Position numbers and translations under genes: made by a program. A model generated the notes under the pieces. That model saw only the letters and a program-made list of their open reading frames with translations, was not told the origin of the DNA and did no database searches. A DNA stretch of 64,000 nucleotides from Bog-473 sp963753115 (GTDB lineage: Bacteria > Actinomycetota > Acidimicrobiia > Acidimicrobiales > RAAP-2): NCBI GenBank assembly GCA_963753115.1, contig CAVWBB010000021.1, positions 186,001 through 250,000 on the forward strand, written 5' to 3'. Below are positions 36,890-45,516 of this stretch, in pieces. Each line of letters starts with the position of its first letter. Position 1 is the first letter of the stretch.

Positions 36890-37446
36890 ACCCCGACGTC
36901 CGGGAACGCCTCCTGCAGGCGACCTACGACTGCGTCGCCCGCTGGGGGCTGGCCAAGACGACGGTTGAGGACGCGGCCCGTGAGGCGGGGGTGTCCCGGG
37001 CGACCGTCTACCGGTACTTTCCCGGCGGCCGCGACGAGCTGCTCTCCGCAGTGGTGGGGTGGGAGTTCTCCCGCTTCTTCCTCCGTCTCTACCAAGAGGT
37101 CTCCGACGCCGACACCTTGGAAGAGGTCATGGAGCGCGGGCTCATGTTCGCCCACCATGCCCTGCTCGAGCACGAGGTGCTCCAGCGGGTCCTGGTCACC
37201 GAGCCGGACATCCTCCTCCCCAGACTGTCCACCGAGGCCGATCAGACCCACACGCTGGTCGCGGCGTTCCTGGCGCCCTACCTCGTGCGCCACGGGATGG
37301 CGGAAGGCACGGACCTCGACGCGGCAGCTGATTTCCTGGCCCGCATGGTGCTCTCCTACATCAGCTCACCGGGCCGCTGGGATCTGGACGACCCGGAACA
37401 GGTGGCGCTGCTCGTCCGGTCCGAGCTCCTGGCTGGGATCCGGTGA
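36886..37446 (+). CDS. TetR family transcriptional regulator
   Basis: 186 residues. The N-terminal helix-turn-helix is RLLQATYDCVARWGLAKTTVEDAAREAGVSRATVYRYFPGGRDELL, a textbook TetR DNA-binding domain. The C-terminal ligand domain has no recognisable signature. The GTG start overlaps the dapB stop (GTGA) and its own stop overlaps the rhomboid start. Such tight packing in a biosynthetic operon is unusual for a TetR, which is more often divergent. It resembles the regulator at 38469 in both domain layout and the GLxRATxYRxFPxGxxxxL segment, so the two may be paralogues. Confidence 0.9.
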   Translation: MNPDVRERLLQATYDCVARWGLAKTTVEDAAREAGVSRATVYRYFPGGRDELLSAVVGWEFSRFFLRLYQEVSDADTLEEVMERGLMFAHHALLEHEVLQRVLVTEPDILLPRLSTEADQTHTLVAAFLAPYLVRHGMAEGTDLDAAADFLARMVLSYISSPGRWDLDDPEQVALLVRSELLAGIR

Positions 37447-38327
37447 GCGACCCCCAGCTGCAGCCGCAGCCAGCGCCACCGCCCGGGTGCTACCGCCATC
37501 CCGAGAAGGCGGCGTCGGTGCTCTGCGCGCACTGCAACCGCCCGATCTGCACCGACTGCATGATCGAGGCGCCAGTCGGGTGGCAATGCCCCGAGTGCAT
37601 CGCCGAAGGGGCCAAGCGCTCCCGCCAGGTCCCTGCCTTCACGCACACCAGCCGGGGCCGGACCGGCGTGGTCGGGTCGACCAACCCGACCCCCATTGTG
37701 CTGACGATCATCGCCATCAACGTGGTGGTGTTCTTCCTCGAAGGATTCGGCAACAACAACCGCGTCGTGGACCGCTACGCCATGTGGCCCGACGGGGTGC
37801 ACGGGCAGCACGAGTACTACCGGGCCTTCACCTCCATGTGGCTGCACGCAAGCTTCACCCACATCTTCTTCAACATGATCACGCTGCTCATCGTCGGCCC
37901 GGCCCTCGAGGTGCTCCTGGGCAAGCTGCGCTTCGTCGCCCTCTACCTGCTGGCGGGGCTCGGGGGGAGCGTGGGCTCGTACCTCCTCGGGCCGCACAAC
38001 GAGATCGGGATCGGCGCCTCCGGCGCCATCATGGGCGTCCTCGGGGCCTACGTCGTGGTGGGGTTGCGCCGCCGGCTCCCGGTGGCGCCCGTCGTCGGCC
38101 TGCTGGTCCTGAACCTCGCCCTCGGCTTCACGGGCAACACCGACTGGCGGGCGCATCTCGGCGGGCTGGTGACGGGGGGCGTCCTGGCCCTCCTGTACGA
38201 CTATGCCGGCGACCTGCGGGACCGCACGACCGGCCTGATCCTGACGGTCGGGGGGAGCGTGGTGATCCTGGCCGTCCTGGCCCTCCTGATCACGTCCATC
38301 GCCCCGGGGCACTTCAACTACAGCTGA
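37443..38327 (+). CDS. Rhomboid family intramembrane serine protease with N-terminal zinc finger
   Basis: 294 residues. The N-terminus carries a B-box-like zinc-binding module CYRHPEKAASVLCAHCNRPIC...CPEC (Cys and His pairs at about residues 16-60). Six or seven helices follow. The catalytic Ser is in GIGASGAIMGVLGAY and the catalytic His in WRAHLGGLVTGG; HIFFNMITLLIVGPALE is the conserved HxxxN helix region. Substrates are unknown. The GTG start overlaps the preceding TetR stop. This zinc-finger rhomboid form is common in actinobacteria. Confidence 0.93.
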   Translation: MSDPQLQPQPAPPPGCYRHPEKAASVLCAHCNRPICTDCMIEAPVGWQCPECIAEGAKRSRQVPAFTHTSRGRTGVVGSTNPTPIVLTIIAINVVVFFLEGFGNNNRVVDRYAMWPDGVHGQHEYYRAFTSMWLHASFTHIFFNMITLLIVGPALEVLLGKLRFVALYLLAGLGGSVGSYLLGPHNEIGIGASGAIMGVLGAYVVVGLRRRLPVAPVVGLLVLNLALGFTGNTDWRAHLGGLVTGGVLALLYDYAGDLRDRTTGLILTVGGSVVILAVLALLITSIAPGHFNYS

Positions 38328-38389
38328 CTCAGCTGGCTTCCCGATCCCGTCGCTCTCCCGATCCTCCGATTCCCCCTGGTCACCACGCA

Positions 38390-38424
38390 TCGGCTCGGTC
38401 GCCCATCCGTCGGTTCGGTCGCCC
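38390..38424 (+). promoter_or_regulatory. Pair of direct repeats upstream of TetR promoter
   Basis: TCGGCTCGGTCGCCC (38390-38404) and TCGGTTCGGTCGCCC (38410-38424) differ at one base and repeat with a 20-base period, two helical turns. They end eight bases before the -35. They could be tandem sites for an activator or repressor acting on the TetR/diiron operon. Confidence 0.45.
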
Positions 38425-38431
38425 CCGCTGG

Positions 38432-38465
38432 TTGACAGTGAGACAAAAATCGCCATACTGTTTCA
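38432..38465 (+). promoter_or_regulatory. TTGACA promoter with overlapping inverted repeat, leaderless start
   Basis: TTGACA (38432-38437), 16 bases, then CATACT (38454-38459). TGAGACA (38439-38445) and TGTTTCA (38459-38465) form an inverted repeat with one mismatch that covers the spacer and -10, a good TetR-type operator. Transcription should begin near 38466, placing the GTG at 38469 at the 5' end of the mRNA. Confidence 0.55.
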
Positions 38466-38468
38466 TGA

Positions 38469-39287
38469 GTGGGCGCAACCGCGACACGAATTGAAGGCGT
38501 AGAGGCCACCGGCGCGCCGACCGGGGGGCGGGACAACGTCGTCCGACACCTGGGAGCGGACGACCGCACGTCGACGCGGGTCCGGCTGGTCGACGGAGCG
38601 CTGCGCTGCCTGGCCCGCCAGGGGATCGCAAAGACCACCGTGGACGACATCGCCCGCGCCGCCGGCCTGTCCCGCGCCACCGCCTACCGGACCTTCCCCC
38701 GGGGCAAGGAGGGCATCCTCGCCGCCGTCGTCGAGACGGAGGTAGCCCGGCTCTTCTCCTCCCTGGCGGTGGCCATGGGCGAGGCGGGCGACCTGGAAGA
38801 CGTCCTCGTGGCGGGCATGGTCGAGTCGGCCCGCTGGCTCCGCTGGCACGAGCCGCTCGGCTACCTCCTCGAACACGAGCCCGAAGCCGTCCTGCCCTAT
38901 GTGACCTTCGGCGGATTCGACCAGGTCATGCGAGTGGCCAGCGACCTGGCTGCACCGTTCTTCGCCCGTTGGCTCGAGCCCGAGCAGGCATCCCGGGCAG
39001 CCGAATGGGCCGTGCGGATCGTCCTGGCCTACTGCTCGGACCCGTCGCCCTACGCCGACCTCACCGACCCGGCCGACACCCGGGCGCTGGTGCGGACGTT
39101 CGTGCTGCCCGGCATCCTCGCCCTGCGGGTCGACGCGTCCACCACGGCTACCAGTTCCAAGACCAAGTCCAAGTCCAACACCAAGTCCAAGACCAACTTC
39201 AACAAAGCACCTCATTCCGACAAAGCATCCGATTCAACCCGAGCACCCAGATCCACCAGACCATCCATCAAAGGGGCGGCACAATGA
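38469..39287 (+). CDS. TetR family regulator of the ferritin-like gene
   Basis: 272 residues, long for a TetR. After a 35-residue lead comes the helix-turn-helix VDGALRCLARQGIAKTTVDDIARAAGLSRATAYRTFPRGKEGIL. The C-terminal 45 residues are low-complexity Ser/Thr/Lys/Asn (SKTKSKSNTKSKTN), a composition unlike its neighbours and perhaps a relaxed extension. The GTG start lies at the predicted transcript start, so the mRNA is probably leaderless. The stop overlaps the next ATG (ATGA), coupling it to the diiron protein. Autorepression through the inverted repeat in its promoter is inferred. Confidence 0.88.
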   Translation: MGATATRIEGVEATGAPTGGRDNVVRHLGADDRTSTRVRLVDGALRCLARQGIAKTTVDDIARAAGLSRATAYRTFPRGKEGILAAVVETEVARLFSSLAVAMGEAGDLEDVLVAGMVESARWLRWHEPLGYLLEHEPEAVLPYVTFGGFDQVMRVASDLAAPFFARWLEPEQASRAAEWAVRIVLAYCSDPSPYADLTDPADTRALVRTFVLPGILALRVDASTTATSSKTKSKSNTKSKTNFNKAPHSDKASDSTRAPRSTRPSIKGAAQ

Positions 39288-40441
39288 CCACACTCGACGA
39301 GAACACCGAGCAACTCCGATCCAACCTGGACCTCATCGGCCGAGAGGAGATCAACGACCTTGAGGCCGTCCTCAACTTCGTCGGCGAGTACGACGCCGAG
39401 GGATTCCACCGGGTCCCCGACAATTGCCCCGCCGAGTTCACCTGGGACTACGAGAAGGGCGCCAAGCCCCAGCTCGACAAGCTCTACGAGAAGGCCAAGA
39501 AGGCGCAGTGGAACGGCCAGACCGACCTGGACTGGTCCATTGAGGTCGACCAGGAGCGCGTGGTCATCGCCAACGCCGAGGCCAACCCCAGCCAGATGAA
39601 CTTCGACGAGACTGCCATCGCCGGCACCGTGCTGGAGAAGTGGGACGAGAAGCGGTTCCTGCAGTTCGGCGTGGAGAACCAGAACTGGCTGTTGTCGCAG
39701 TTCATGCACGGGGAGCAGGGTGCGCTGCTCTGCACGGCCAAGATCGTCGAGACCGTCCCGTGGATCGACGCCAAGTACTACGCCGCCACGCAGGTGATGG
39801 ACGAGGCCCGCCACGTCGAGGTCTTCTCCAAGTACCTCGACGAGAAGCTCTCGGGCCACTACCCGATGAACGCCCACCTCGGCCTGCTCCTCGACGACAT
39901 CGTCGCCGACTCCCGGTGGGACATGACCTATCTCGGCATGCAGATCATGGTGGAGGGCCTGGCGCTCGCTGCCTTCGGCTTCATCCACATGATGACGACG
40001 GAGCCGCTGCTCAAGAAGCTGCTGCGTTATGTCATGGCCGACGAGGCCCGCCACGTGGCCTTCGGCGTGCTCAGCCTGCAGGAGTACTACCAAGAGCTCA
40101 ACGCATCGGAGCTCCGGGAAAGGCAGGAGTTCGCCTTCGAGGCGGCCATCCGGATGAAGGACCGCTTGGTCATGCAAGAGGTCTGGGAGCGCATGGAGGT
40201 GCCCACCCCGGACGTGATCAAGATCATGCAGGCGGCTCCCGAACGCGACGACTTCCAGATCCTGCTCTTCTCGAAGATCGTGCCGAACCTCAAGAAGCTG
40301 GGCCTGCTCGATGCCGCCGACGGTTGGCTCCGGACCAAGTTCACCGAAATGGGTGCGATCGCGTTCGAAGACCTCACCGATTCCACGCAGGACGAGGATG
40401 CCTTCGCCGACGGATCGCCGGCCGAACGCAACGTCGCCTGA
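39284..40441 (+). CDS. Ferritin-like diiron protein, substrate unknown
   Basis: 385 residues. Four diiron ligand motifs of the R2/ferritin type are present in order: the Glu of QFMHGEQGALL, MDEARHVEVF, the Glu of MVEGLALAAFGF and ADEARHVAFGV. Two DEARH elements separated by about 90 residues match ribonucleotide-reductase-R2-like and oxygenase-like ferritin superfamily members. It lacks the partner genes of ribonucleotide reductase, so an oxidase or oxygenase on an organic substrate is likelier. The ATG overlaps the TetR stop. Acidic stretches occur at both termini. The exact reaction cannot be named. Confidence 0.82.
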   Translation: MTTLDENTEQLRSNLDLIGREEINDLEAVLNFVGEYDAEGFHRVPDNCPAEFTWDYEKGAKPQLDKLYEKAKKAQWNGQTDLDWSIEVDQERVVIANAEANPSQMNFDETAIAGTVLEKWDEKRFLQFGVENQNWLLSQFMHGEQGALLCTAKIVETVPWIDAKYYAATQVMDEARHVEVFSKYLDEKLSGHYPMNAHLGLLLDDIVADSRWDMTYLGMQIMVEGLALAAFGFIHMMTTEPLLKKLLRYVMADEARHVAFGVLSLQEYYQELNASELRERQEFAFEAAIRMKDRLVMQEVWERMEVPTPDVIKIMQAAPERDDFQILLFSKIVPNLKKLGLLDAADGWLRTKFTEMGAIAFEDLTDSTQDEDAFADGSPAERNVA

Positions 40442-40454
40442 GCGGCGCGCAGCT

Positions 40455-40481
40455 ACGCCGGCAACGCCGGCAACGCCGGCA
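40455..40481 (+). repeat. Three tandem copies of ACGCCGGCA
   Basis: Nine-base unit repeated exactly three times between the ferritin-like gene and dapA, 80 bases before the dapA start. Each unit contains GCCGGC, so neighbours can pair. Function unknown. Confidence 0.7.
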
Positions 40482-40535
40482 AGGCACACAAGCAGTACTC
40501 CCTCCGGAGGATACGGCTGGTAGCGTGAGAGGGCG

Positions 40536-41468
40536 ATGAGCCCCGGTCCACAGGACTCGCCCCGTTTCGGGCGGGTGGTCACCGCGATGGTGACCCCGTT
40601 CGACGACGAGGGCGCGCTGGACCTGACGGCCGCGGTCGAACTGGCCCGCTGGCTGGCCTCGCACGGCAGCGACGGCCTCGTTCTCAGCGGCTCCACCGGC
40701 GAGAGCTCGGTCCTGACCGACGAGGAGAAGGTGGATCTCTGGCGGGCCGTGGCCGAGGCCGTGACCATCCCGGTCATCGCGGGCAGCGGCTCCAACGACA
40801 CCGCCCACTCCATCACCATGACGAAGCGGGCCGCCGAGTGCGGGGTCGACGGCGTACTCCTCGTGACGCCCTATTACAACCGGCCGTCGCAGGCAGGGAT
40901 CTTCGAGCACTTCCGGGTCACGGCCGAGGCGGCGGGGGACCTCCCGGTCATGCTCTACGACATCCCGGTGCGCTCCGGACGCCGCATCGCCACGCCGACC
41001 ATGCTGCGACTGGCCCGTGACGTGCCGGCCATCGTGGCGCTGAAGGACGCGGCAGGCGACGCACCGACCACGGCTCACCTCGCCGCGCAGGTCCCTGCTG
41101 GTTTCGAGATCTACAGCGGCGACGACGTGATGACCCTGCCCCTCATGGCAGTCGGCGCGATCGGCGTCATCAGCGTGGCGGCGCACTGGATCGGCCCGCA
41201 GCTCCGCCAGGTCGTCGACGCCTTCGCAGCCGGCGATCTGGCCGCCGCCATCACCGGCAACGCCGAGCTGCTCGACTCCTTCGATTTCGAGTCCACCGAC
41301 GAGTTCCCCAACCCGTTGCCGGCCAAGGCGATACTCCGCGCGCTGGGCCTGCGCGTCGGTCAGTGCCGCCTGCCCATGGGCGCGTCGACCCCCGAGCTCG
41401 ACGCCCAAGCGCAGAAGATCCTGGCTGCCGTCGGGCCACCTGCGGTCACGGTCGCCCCGCTTGGCTGA
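40536..41468 (+). CDS. dapA: 4-hydroxy-tetrahydrodipicolinate synthase
   Basis: 310 residues. DapA condenses pyruvate and aspartate semialdehyde. The TIM-barrel shows AMVTPFDDEGALD, the GSTGESSVLTDEEK loop with the Thr pair, the Tyr in VTPYYNRPSQAG, the Schiff-base Lys in PAIVALKDAAGD and YSGDDVMTLPLMAVGAIGVISV. The ATG at 40536 follows a possible promoter-like AT-rich patch. Its stop lies inside the rnj start region (8-base overlap). The dapB/dapA/rnj order is typical of actinobacteria, with accessory genes inserted between dapB and dapA here. Confidence 0.95.
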   Translation: MSPGPQDSPRFGRVVTAMVTPFDDEGALDLTAAVELARWLASHGSDGLVLSGSTGESSVLTDEEKVDLWRAVAEAVTIPVIAGSGSNDTAHSITMTKRAAECGVDGVLLVTPYYNRPSQAGIFEHFRVTAEAAGDLPVMLYDIPVRSGRRIATPTMLRLARDVPAIVALKDAAGDAPTTAHLAAQVPAGFEIYSGDDVMTLPLMAVGAIGVISVAAHWIGPQLRQVVDAFAAGDLAAAITGNAELLDSFDFESTDEFPNPLPAKAILRALGLRVGQCRLPMGASTPELDAQAQKILAAVGPPAVTVAPLG

Positions 41469-43146
41469 CCGCGGCAACAAGCCGAAGGTGAAACCGGTCC
41501 GGGTCGTCTTCCTGGGCGGGCTCGGCGAGATCGGGAGGAACTGCGCCTGCATCGAGGTCGAAGGGCGCATCATCATCCTCGACTGCGGCATCATGTTCCC
41601 CGACCCGGACATGCCCGGCATCGACCTCGTCCTGCCCGAGTTCACCTATCTGTACGACCGCAAGGACCGGGTCGACGGGATCGTGCTGACGCACGGGCAC
41701 GAGGACCACACCGGCGGGCTGGCCTTCCTGCTCCGCGAGGTCCACGCGCCCATCTACGGCTCCGAGCTGACGGTCGGCCTCGCCCGCCACCGCGTCGAGG
41801 AAGCCGGCTTGGCCGGCAACACCAAGTTCATTTCGGTGGCCGACGGTGAGCGCGTGAAGATCGGCGCCTGCGAGGTCGAGTTCATCCCGGTGACCCACTC
41901 GGTGCCCGAGGCAATGGCCCTCGCGTTCCACACGCCCCAGGGCGTGATCCTCCACTCGGGTGACTTCAAGCTCGACCTGCAGCCGGTCGACGGCCGGCGC
42001 ACGGACATGGCACGGATGGGAGAGCTCGCCCGCACCGAGGGCATCCGCCTCCTCCTGTCGGATTCCACCAACGCGGAGGAGCCCGGCTTTACCGACTCGG
42101 AATCGTCGGTGGGCGTCACGCTGCGCCGCGTCTTCGCGGCCCAGGCGGGCAAGCGCATCGTGGTGGCCTGCTTCGCCAGCCACATGCACCGCGTGCAGCA
42201 GATCATCGATGCCGCCGTGGCCAACGGCCGCAAGGTGGCCACCCTCGGCCGCTCCATGGGCAAGAACGTCGAGCTCGGGTCGCGTCTGGGCATCATCAGC
42301 ATCCCCGATGGGGTGCAGATCGACATCGAACATGTCGACGACGTGCCGGCCGGCGAAATGTGCGTGATCTCGACGGGATCGCAGGGCGAGCCCATGTCCG
42401 CTCTCTCGCTCATGGCGACGGGGGAGAACAAGTGGCTGCGCATCGGCGAGGACGACGTGGTCGTCATCAGCGCCCACCCGATCCCGGGCAACGAGTGGTC
42501 GGTGGGCCAGGTGATCGACGACCTGCACCGAAGAGGCGCCGAGGTCGTGCACTCAGGGTCTGAGAAGGTCCATGTCAGCGGCCACGCCCGCCAGGGGGAG
42601 CTGCGCACGCTGATCTCGGTGACCGAGCCGGAATGCTTCGTCCCCGTGCACGGCGAGTTCCGCCATATGGTGCACCACGCCCGCCTCGCGCTCTCCATGG
42701 GTCTCGACCCGGCCAAGGTCCTGCTGTGCGAGGACGGCGACGTGATCCAGCTCGATGCGAAGGGCATCTCCCGCGACGGGAACGTACCGGGCGGGTACGT
42801 CTACGTCGACGGCACCGTGGGCGACATCGAGCACGGGGTGCTGCGTGACCGCAAGAAGCTGTCCGAGGAAGGCGTGGTCATGGCCGTGGTCACGGTCGAC
42901 CGCCAGCACAACAAGCTCAGCTGCCCGCCGGTGATCGAGACCCGGGGCTGGGTGTACGCGCCCGAGGCCGAGGAGCTGTTGGGAGAGGCGAGCGAGGTGG
43001 TCGGTGCCGCGGTGACGCAGGCGCTGCGTGACGGCGCCCATGACATCGAGGTGCTCAGCCGCCACACGCGCAAGGCGTTGGGGAAGTTCGTCGGCGACCG
43101 CACGAGGCGCCGTCCCATGATCGTCCCTGTCGTCCTCATCGTCTGA
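41461..43146 (+). CDS. rnj: Ribonuclease J
   Basis: 561 residues, beta-CASP metallo-beta-lactamase ribonuclease with 5' exonuclease and endonuclease activity. The metal site is LTHGHEDHTGG; further motifs are VTHSVPEAMAL, LHSGDFKLD, LLSDSTNAEEPG, the beta-CASP FASHMHRVQQI and SISTGSQGEPMSALSLMA-like ISTGSQGEPM, and VPVHGEFRHMVHHA. The TTG start overlaps dapA. With PNPase 7 kb upstream, the window holds two main RNA-decay enzymes. The 3' end faces the ion-channel gene tail to tail. Confidence 0.95.
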   Translation: MADRGNKPKVKPVRVVFLGGLGEIGRNCACIEVEGRIIILDCGIMFPDPDMPGIDLVLPEFTYLYDRKDRVDGIVLTHGHEDHTGGLAFLLREVHAPIYGSELTVGLARHRVEEAGLAGNTKFISVADGERVKIGACEVEFIPVTHSVPEAMALAFHTPQGVILHSGDFKLDLQPVDGRRTDMARMGELARTEGIRLLLSDSTNAEEPGFTDSESSVGVTLRRVFAAQAGKRIVVACFASHMHRVQQIIDAAVANGRKVATLGRSMGKNVELGSRLGIISIPDGVQIDIEHVDDVPAGEMCVISTGSQGEPMSALSLMATGENKWLRIGEDDVVVISAHPIPGNEWSVGQVIDDLHRRGAEVVHSGSEKVHVSGHARQGELRTLISVTEPECFVPVHGEFRHMVHHARLALSMGLDPAKVLLCEDGDVIQLDAKGISRDGNVPGGYVYVDGTVGDIEHGVLRDRKKLSEEGVVMAVVTVDRQHNKLSCPPVIETRGWVYAPEAEELLGEASEVVGAAVTQALRDGAHDIEVLSRHTRKALGKFVGDRTRRRPMIVPVVLIV

Positions 43147-43158
43147 CCGGAAGACCTC

Positions 43159-43994
43159 TCAGACCCCACCCGGCTCGCTGGGCTCGGCTCCGCCGGCCCC
43201 ACCGGCCTCCACCGGCGCTCGGCAGCGCCCAGCGGCGGCCCGGCCGCTTCACCATGCAGCTCATGCCCCCACCGGAAGGACGGGGTGTACATCCCGACCA
43301 GACGGGCGACGAGCACGACCAGGAAGATCTGGCCGATCAACGCCTCGAGCACTGCATTGGTGCGGGGGAGACCCGTGGCCGGCGTCAGATCGCCGTACCC
43401 CACGGTCGCCATGGTGATGTAGCTGAAGTACGCGAAGTCACCGGGGCCATGGTCCCCCGGTTGGGCGAAGAACGAGTGCCCCGAGACGAGTTGGACTCCG
43501 TAGTCGGCATTGGCGAACACCAGCCCGATCAGCACGTAGATGCACAACGCCCCAAGAACGGTCTGCGTCGTGACGCGCGTGTGGTGCAAGAGTCGCCAGC
43601 CGATGGCGATGGGACTGGCCAGGACGAGGAGCGACGACAAGATCACGATGACGCCGTACTCCCGGTCGCCTCCACCGGCGGCAACCCCGATCGCACTCGC
43701 CACGACCACCGCCACGGCGACCCGGACCACGACCATCAACCGGTGCGGCACCTGGGAGGTGCGGAAGGCCAGGAGAACGGTGAGCCCGAGCCAGATGGCG
43801 GTGACGATGAGGGCGGCGCTCCCGCTCCAGCCCACGGTGAGGAAGATGTAGTCGACGAGGAGGAACAGGAACACGATCCCGTAGGAGTCCGTTCCCAGCA
43901 CGATGTCCCGCAGGGCCTCCCACCGGGTGCGCCCACCCTCCTCGTTCGGGGAAAGAGGCCCCTCGGAGGGCGTCGGCGTGGAAGGGCTCGCCAT
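43159..43994 (-). CDS. Potassium-channel-like membrane protein, C-terminal frame break
   Basis: About 278 residues. Six hydrophobic helices are seen: SYGIVFLFLLVDYIFL, ALIVTAIWLGLTVLLAF, VVRVAVAVVVASAIG, VIVILSSLLVLASPIAIGW, TVLGALCIYVLIGLVF and LIGQIFLVVLVARLVGMY. The selectivity filter TVGYGDLTP lies before the last. No RCK/TrkA-N domain follows. In the given frame the gene runs antisense through the last 345 bases of rnj. A one-base change near 43190 gives GGAEPSEPGGV and a stop at 43159-43161, just outside rnj, which is more credible. ATG at 43992-43994. Confidence 0.82.
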
Positions 43995-44103
43995 GGGTCC
44001 ATCATGGCCAACCGGCGCCGCTCCCAAGGGGATGTCCCGAAGTGCGCGCCCAGGGAGGCTGCGCTCTCCTAGGATGACCGCCGAGGGGATTGGGGGGAAC
44101 GGC

Positions 44104-44286
44104 ATGATCGAGCAACTCACGACCGACGAAGCCACGGTGTGGACAGTCGCCGGGGGAGCGGTACTCGCACTGGGTGCGGTGGCCGCCTTGCAGGCCAAGC
44201 GAATCGCTGCGCAGGCGAACCGCGCCCGGATCCGGGTCCGCGCACGCGTCCCGTCCCCACGCGCACACCGCCGGCGCGAGGAATAG
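44104..44286 (+). CDS. Small single-helix membrane protein, hypothetical
   Basis: 60 residues: a short acidic N-terminus (MIEQLTTDEATVW), one hydrophobic helix TVAGGAVLALGAVAALQA, then a strongly basic tail (Arg-rich). The ATG follows GGGGGGAA, a usable ribosome-binding site. It is divergent from the channel gene, whose start is 110 bases upstream. No family is recognised. Confidence 0.45.
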   Translation: MIEQLTTDEATVWTVAGGAVLALGAVAALQAKRIAAQANRARIRVRARVPSPRAHRRREE

Positions 44287-44306
44287 CCCGCCCCCCGACA
44301 CGAGGA

Positions 44307-44450
44307 GTGCCGGCCGCAGCCCCCGAGTCACGTGCGGCCAACGAGCAGTGGCGATTCAACGAGCGGGTGGGGGAGACGCTGCTCGGTGTCGGGCCGGCTT
44401 ATCTCTTCGGGCTGGTCCTGCCGCGCCTCGTGCCCGGCACGGCCGATTGA
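44307..44450 (+). CDS. Possible 47-residue hypothetical protein
   Basis: GTG start preceded closely by GAGGA. The protein has NEQWRFNERVGETLLGVG and a hydrophobic AYLFGLVLPRLV segment, protein-like in composition. It follows the small membrane protein by 20 bases. Too short for recognition, and may be chance. Confidence 0.3.
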   Translation: MPAAAPESRAANEQWRFNERVGETLLGVGPAYLFGLVLPRLVPGTAD

Positions 44451-44484
44451 ACCGCCGAAACTGCTGGGCCGCTGAGCCGCCCCG

Positions 44485-45330
44485 CTACGAAACGAAGCGC
44501 TTGACGAACCCGAGCGCCGTGTCGGCCACCTCGCGCCACCCGCTGTCGATGGTCAGCGCGTGTCCGCGGCCCGGGATCTCGACGAATTCGGTCACACCCT
44601 TGTTCTTCTGCTGCTTCTTGAAGGTGGCATCCGAGATCGCCCGCGGGACGGTGTGGTCCTTTTCGCCGGACACGATGAGCATGGGGCCACGGTCGGGGTT
44701 CTCGTGATCCACCTTCGCCTCGGTCCACGGGTTCAGGTTGGCGAATGCGGCCTGGAAGAGGGGTTCACCGGGAGCCGGCACGGCGTAGGTGTCGAAGAGC
44801 TCCTTTGCTTCGTCCTCACTGACCGCGTTGGCGAACGCGTAGCGGAATTGGTCGTACGTCAGCGGAATGGCACGATGCTTGTTGCGCGGGTTTTCGAGCA
44901 CCGGCTTGGAGGACCGCAGCGCGGAGATCGGCAAGGGGAGGACGCCCCGGAAGGGTGCGGCGTCGACGGCCACGGTGACCGCCGAGAGTCCTCGGCCCGC
45001 CACCATCTGGGCCAGCAGCCCGCCGAAGGAGTGTCCGATGACCGCGGGCCTCTTGTCCAGCGCCCCGATCACCGATGCGTAGTGGTCGGCCACGTCACCG
45101 ATGGACTTGTTGGCGAACACGTCGGGATTCGCCTTCGCCTCCTCGACCGTCTGCGGGTCGTCGGGCCATCCGGGCGTGAGCGGGGCGTAGCCCGCGTCGG
45201 CGAAGACCGCCGCCCATCGGTCCCAGCTGCTGGGAAGCAGCCAAAGGCCGTGGATGAACACGACCGGCGTCTTGCCGGACGCGTTCGCCTCGTCGATCTG
45301 TGCTTGTTCCTCGTCGGCGATGGTCGTCAT
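44485..45330 (-). CDS. Alpha/beta hydrolase
   Basis: 281 residues. The oxyanion region is FIHGLWLLPSSWDRW, the nucleophile elbow GHSFGG carries the Ser, the acid is in LIVSGEKDHTVP and the catalytic His in IPGRGHALTID. The fold is complete. GWPDDPQTVEEAKANPD and DVFANKSIGDVADHYA are found in a group of actinobacterial hydrolases of unknown substrate. The ATG at 45328-45330 follows GAAAGGGGAA. The longer frame upstream has no such site. Lead gene of a minus-strand set or single; a promoter is not clear. Confidence 0.88.
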   Translation of the reverse strand: MTTIADEEQAQIDEANASGKTPVVFIHGLWLLPSSWDRWAAVFADAGYAPLTPGWPDDPQTVEEAKANPDVFANKSIGDVADHYASVIGALDKRPAVIGHSFGGLLAQMVAGRGLSAVTVAVDAAPFRGVLPLPISALRSSKPVLENPRNKHRAIPLTYDQFRYAFANAVSEDEAKELFDTYAVPAPGEPLFQAAFANLNPWTEAKVDHENPDRGPMLIVSGEKDHTVPRAISDATFKKQQKNKGVTEFVEIPGRGHALTIDSGWREVADTALGFVKRFVS

Positions 45331-45516
45331 GGTGTTCCCCTTTCTGCGACTGATTGGCACACGAAGGCATGCGCGGCCCAGTACAGCAGACGGCGCGCTG
45401 CAGATCGAGAGGCAATTTCGCGTTGTCATCGCGCCGGACAGCCGCGCGTCACGCAGCGTCCGCTCGCGTCAGGGTTCCCAGGACTCTCCCAGATCGGGCC
45501 CGTTCACAGCCGCAAC

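Noticed and set aside
42801..43158. Extension of the ion channel antisense to rnj
   Set aside because: A one-base change gives a stop at 43159, just outside rnj; the long tail has no protein-like features.
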